Source of the DNA: Acanthosoma haemorrhoidale
Taxonomy: Eukaryota; Arthropoda; Insecta; Hemiptera; Acanthosomatidae
DNA length: 64,000 nt
Reading direction: 5' to 3'
NCBI GenBank assembly: GCA_930367205.1
Contig: OV884012.1
Coordinates: forward strand, 51,977,239 to 52,041,238
Positions 60,430-64,000 of the stretch are shown piece after piece. A program made the translations under genes and the position numbers. The notes beneath the pieces are model-generated. The model had not been told where the DNA came from, searched no databases, and was given only the letters and a program-made list of their open reading frames with translations. The stretch's first letter is position 1. Each line of letters begins with the position of its first letter.

Positions 60430-61914
60430 CACTGGGAGGAAAAGAATTGGCCACCCTACACCCAGTATTCATACTGATTTTCAATCAATTTGCTATCAAC
60501 GTCTCCACATACTTTTAGAATAAACAGAAGGTCATATGAAACATATTAGGAATATTAAAAGTATAAATTAATTAAAAACCAGTGGTATTTAGAAAAAAAA
60601 TTGTATAAATTAATCTGAAACTAACAAAATTTTAAATAGTGTGTGTTTCCAACTCTTTTATTATGACTGCATTCGATGGGGTATTGAATTAATAAGGTTT
60701 TGAACAAATTCCTGAGCGATATTTTCGTATTCTTCCATTAGTGCTACCTTAACTTCCGAAGGGAATCTGGTAAAGTTGGACGCCTCTTTATTCGTCTTGA
60801 CAACTCATCCCATACATGTTCAATAGAGTTTTAGATCTGGACATGCTGGTCACCCTACACATCAAATTGAAGCGTTTTGAAAGTACCAGGACACAATTCT
60901 TGTTGTATGGGGCCATGCAAAAATTCATTTTCAACGTATGGTGCAAGGAAATTGGACAACAGCCCACGACAGAATGTCCCTTATGTAGTCAACAGCTGTT
61001 AGAAACCTTTCTATAAAAATTAATTTAGTATGAGCTTTCAAATTAATCTTAATGAATTAAACTAATCTAAATTTATCGTAACTCCTTTTTGAAAACATTG
61101 CAGATTTATACCACTCATTAATTCCCTAAACTCTCTCCTGGTCATCAGGCGCTCGCAGACAAAATGATTCGTCATAAAAGGGTACTTTTCCCTAATCCCC
61201 CACAGTCCAGTTAATGACTTGTCTGGCAAAGTTTAATTGAGCTGTATTATACCTTGGTTGCAATTTTGGTCCATTTGGAGATCTTTTTACTCTCAAGCCA
61301 GCCTCAGAAAGTCTTCACCTTACAGTATTCAAACAAACATTCATTCCAGTGACCTGATGCAGCCAATGCCTTGCCACTACAGCAGTAGAATGATGATTAC
61401 GTAAAATATTCAACACTAAAAAGCAGTCACTCTTCTTCTTCTAGAGCCACGTTTTGTTAGGTACTCTCCTGTTTCCAGGTAATGATGGAACATACTTCTA
61501 ACATAACATTGACATTAACATAACACAACGTAATTCTTGGAATATTTAATACTCTTTAAAACATATGCTTGGCTTCTTCCATCTTCCAGCAACACAATTA
61601 TTCTGGTTGCTCAAAATCATTTTTATTAAAAATGAAATTCAAATGTTTAATGTTAAGATGAATAAAATTGAAACTGAACTGATCAGATGAGAGTAAATAA
61701 AAAACATAATTGTGAATTTAAAATATTAGAGACTTTAGTTAACAAAAATAATCAGTACTAATAATAATGTTTGTGTTGTTTTTGTGTTTATAATGTTTAT
61801 TTCACTATTTTAAATTTCTCTAAACTTTTACAGTACTTTTAATAACAATGCACGCTAAAATATTTAAGTTTTGGAATAACAAGCGGTTAAATACATTTTT
61901 TTTGCCTCTCAGTG
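60430..61914 (-). mobile_element. Tc1-like element, about 1.5 kb, decayed
   Basis: Inverted ends CACTGGGAGGAAAA (left, 60430) and CACTGAGAGGCAAA (right, read inward from 61914); TA at 61915-61916 on the right, eroded on the left. The minus strand holds a broken Tc1-type transposase. It starts only 23 bases from the 890-bp element. Confidence 0.8.
60690..61490 (-). pseudogene. Tc1-type transposase, broken
   Basis: Minus-strand pieces in order: VARHWLHQVTGMNVCLNTVR with RLSEAGLRVKRSP (61.37-61.27 kb, second helix-turn-helix), then VPFYDESFCLRAPDDQERV (about 61.15 kb, where FSDESRF carries the first catalytic Asp). The middle is too decayed to read. The C-terminus has EHVWDELSRRIKRRPTLP (60.81-60.76 kb), a typical Tc1 PIEHVWDEL motif. 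Stops and frameshifts throughout. Confidence 0.8.
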
Positions 61915-61916
61915 TA

Positions 61917-62709
61917 GTTAGATAGAAAAGCTGGAATATGTATTAGGTGTGAAAACAAGTAACCAAGGATTAATGGAGATGACAACCAAACATATAGGGT
62001 GGGCAAGGTAGTGTGGATGGCAATAAATTAATAAATTGTAGCTGTTGCTAGACAGAGGAGCTACATCCATCCTGAGGGCGAGCTGTATGACATTAAAATT
62101 ATTTAAAAAAAAAACCTTGAATAATATAAAAAGATTTGAAGTAGTTAAACAATATTGAATATATTTGTGAATGTTTTGGATTGCATTTGACATTGTTAAG
62201 GCTTCATACCAATAACCTTAAAAAATATTAATTAATATTTTACCATGGGTCTTTAAAAAAAAAATGCCATATTGTAAAAGTTACAACATCCATATCTCAG
62301 CTTCTGATCAAGCTATTTGATCTATCAACTATTGATATTTGATAGATAGCCTTGCTAAAATTCAAAGTACACTGACAAACCGAAAAACTGAATTCACTCA
62401 TTTGATTATATTTAAGTGATACTAACCTTCGCTAAGTTCCATCTTCAGATCCAAAGCTTTCCATACAAGGACTTCAGATTATATGGCAGAATATGTCTCT
62501 TTTAATCTATTGAATTTTCAAGACAATTCATCCTTTAGACCGAATATTCTTCATTAACTCCTAATAGAAAAAAACAGTAAGAATTAAAAAATGTATGCAC
62601 AAAGTACACCAAAAAATTATGTAATGCATTTAAGTTAATATGCAAGATACTTAATAACAATAATGTAATTAATTAGATAATTAAATACATAGACTGTTAG
62701 GTATTTTAA
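61917..62709. other. AT-rich non-coding stretch
   Basis: Nothing recognised; the 91-codon minus-strand frame at 61918-62193 is low-complexity. Confidence 0.5.
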
Positions 62710-62714
62710 AAGTG

Positions 62715-63542
62715 TGTTGTGCCAACTTTTTCACCACAAATAAATATAAGTTACCCTCTTCACAGATCAGAAAACACCCACCTACGTTTCCATATCTTTT
62801 TAATAAATCTTCTCAGCGTAAGTTTAGCGAGGGGTGACTAGTTCACAATTCCGACTCGGTTGAAGCTCACTAGGGGCACGGGCAAACCCCAGCCTCTTCT
62901 AACCTGCCTATGTAAGGCACAAATTCTGAGCTTTTTCCATTCAGTCAGATTGATTCATCCACCCGGCACTTGAAGTGAACACTGCTTCTCTCTCTCTAAC
63001 ACTACACTGACACTTGTTGCTCTACTATAACACCATGGCTTTCTTATTTAATTACCTATGCACCTGTCTTTCCGAGCCTTGCTGTTTTAGTCCGGCATTG
63101 TCAGACCTTAGTCTCGCTAAAACCAGCACATCCTTGGGAGGGATCACTTCATGTAAATGACGGTCTCTGGGGCTCTACATAATGTACCTAGTAGCGTTTC
63201 CCCTAGTGATTCACTCTGCCTCTCTCCGGTTCACACTCGCCTTTTGGATCCGGACAGTTTTCACCTACCCTCAGATACCGAGTGTGAATTCATGGCCATG
63301 TAAGCTACCTAGAATGCCTCCCCTGTACCTCTTCTCCTGAACATAGTGGATTGTCGGGGCACGCCTTCTAATATCTTATGAAGTCACATCAATAAACTAA
63401 ATATGAATTAAGCAGCCCGCTGACAAGGCCACCACAAAAGTTCAAAGACTACAGGTTTACCCATTTTATCTTTTTCTTGACATCCGCCGGGTAGCAGTCA
63501 GGTCGATGAGACTAGCCCTCGGTGGGTGCCCCCTATTTCACA
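62715..63542 (+). mobile_element. Solo LTR, 828 bp, TSD AAGTG
   Basis: Begins TGTTGTGCCAAC and ends CTATTTCACA, flanked by AAGTG at 62710-62714 and 63543-63547. Plus orientation, same subtype as the copy at 34482 (shares AAGTTACCCTCTT, TTGTTGCTCTACT, GTCCGGC and the CTTCTCCTGAACATAGTG core). An AATAAA at 63390-63395 is a possible LTR polyadenylation signal. The TATA box seen in sister copies is eroded. Confidence 0.92.
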
Positions 63543-63547
63543 AAGTG

Positions 63548-64000
63548 TTTAGGGAACTATTATTTAGAAATCGGTAAAAGAGTTAGTCTAAATGAGGAAC
63601 TAACTCATAATTGTGAAGAACGTTTAGAAATGATTCCTTTTTAATACTTAATTATTATCCTCATACGTTTTTCCTGTCAGTTACAACACACATTATCCTG
63701 TAGTGTGTCCTTTATCCTATAGTGCAATTTTAAAAGGTAAGAGACCACACTTTTTTTCCTCTTTTGATCGCATACAGTCCATGCTCTGTGCTCACCAGAT
63801 CTAACATTTTATCGTAATTGAAATTTTCTCATTTGGTAAATATTCCTTTTTTATCTTTTTTTTTAAGCTGCCTTATGGCTGTTATATAAAATACTCATGA
63901 AACTACATATGGAAATAGAGTTGAAAACATGAAGTGTAATTGTAGATTACACTAAACAATCTTGACTCCAAAGTTAATAATTACACAAAATTATAATAAT
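63548..64000. other. AT-rich non-coding end of window
   Basis: No feature recognised. Confidence 0.55.

Overview
The window looks like a transposon-dense, AT-rich piece of an animal nuclear genome, most likely an arthropod and probably an insect. The grounds are Jockey-like and R1-like non-LTR retrotransposons, a MADF-type domain, an errantivirus-like Ty3/Gypsy element with AGTTA...TAACT LTR ends, several Tc1/mariner lineages and poly-A-tailed repeats. I cannot name the species. There are no operons, ribosome binding sites, rRNA genes, CRISPR arrays or convincing functional tRNA genes. I found no complete host gene; the only host-like coding candidates are a short cysteine-rich exon (33.9 kb) and a MADF-domain reading frame with one nonsense codon (18.8 kb).

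Region by region. 1.9-4.2 kb: a truncated LTR fused to a Jockey-like reverse transcriptase (RT) relic that is itself split by a solo LTR. 7.0-7.7 kb: another solo LTR. 9.2-11.6 kb: a Jockey-like relic carrying a nested mariner. 12.4 kb: a small palindromic MITE-like element. 13.0-17.6 kb: a mosaic of a minus-strand Jockey-like RT, a minus-strand zinc-knuckle ORF1 split by a solo LTR (which holds a further 5'-truncated retrotransposon tail), and two head-to-head RT fragments. 19.6-24.9 kb: a complete-length but decayed Gypsy element. 25.0-26.1 kb: an R1-like endonuclease relic. 26.4-28.9 kb: a complete hAT transposon with an uninterrupted 601-codon transposase. 30.7-31.6 kb: a solo LTR. 34.5-37.0 kb: a solo LTR with a Jockey-like element inserted just downstream of its TATA box. 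37.8 kb: a long (GA)n tract. 41-46 kb: SINE-like and ORF1/RT scraps. 51-53 kb: Jockey-like and CR1/L2-like relics. 55.3-61.9 kb: three different Tc1/mariner-superfamily elements around a further LTR. 62.7-63.5 kb: a last solo LTR.

The main signal is layering. One LTR family is present as seven apparently solo LTRs plus one truncated copy, with target duplications identified for all seven, yet no internal region of its parent element is seen. Two LTRs landed in older non-LTR elements and two later received non-LTR insertions, so relative ages can be read from the nesting. The most intact and probably youngest element is the hAT transposon: 8-bp duplication, matching ends, open transposase, TATA box, and GC-rich subterminal repeats. 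The element most likely to be new to databases is the solo-LTR family; the observations most worth testing for host function are the cysteine-rich exon and the MADF frame.
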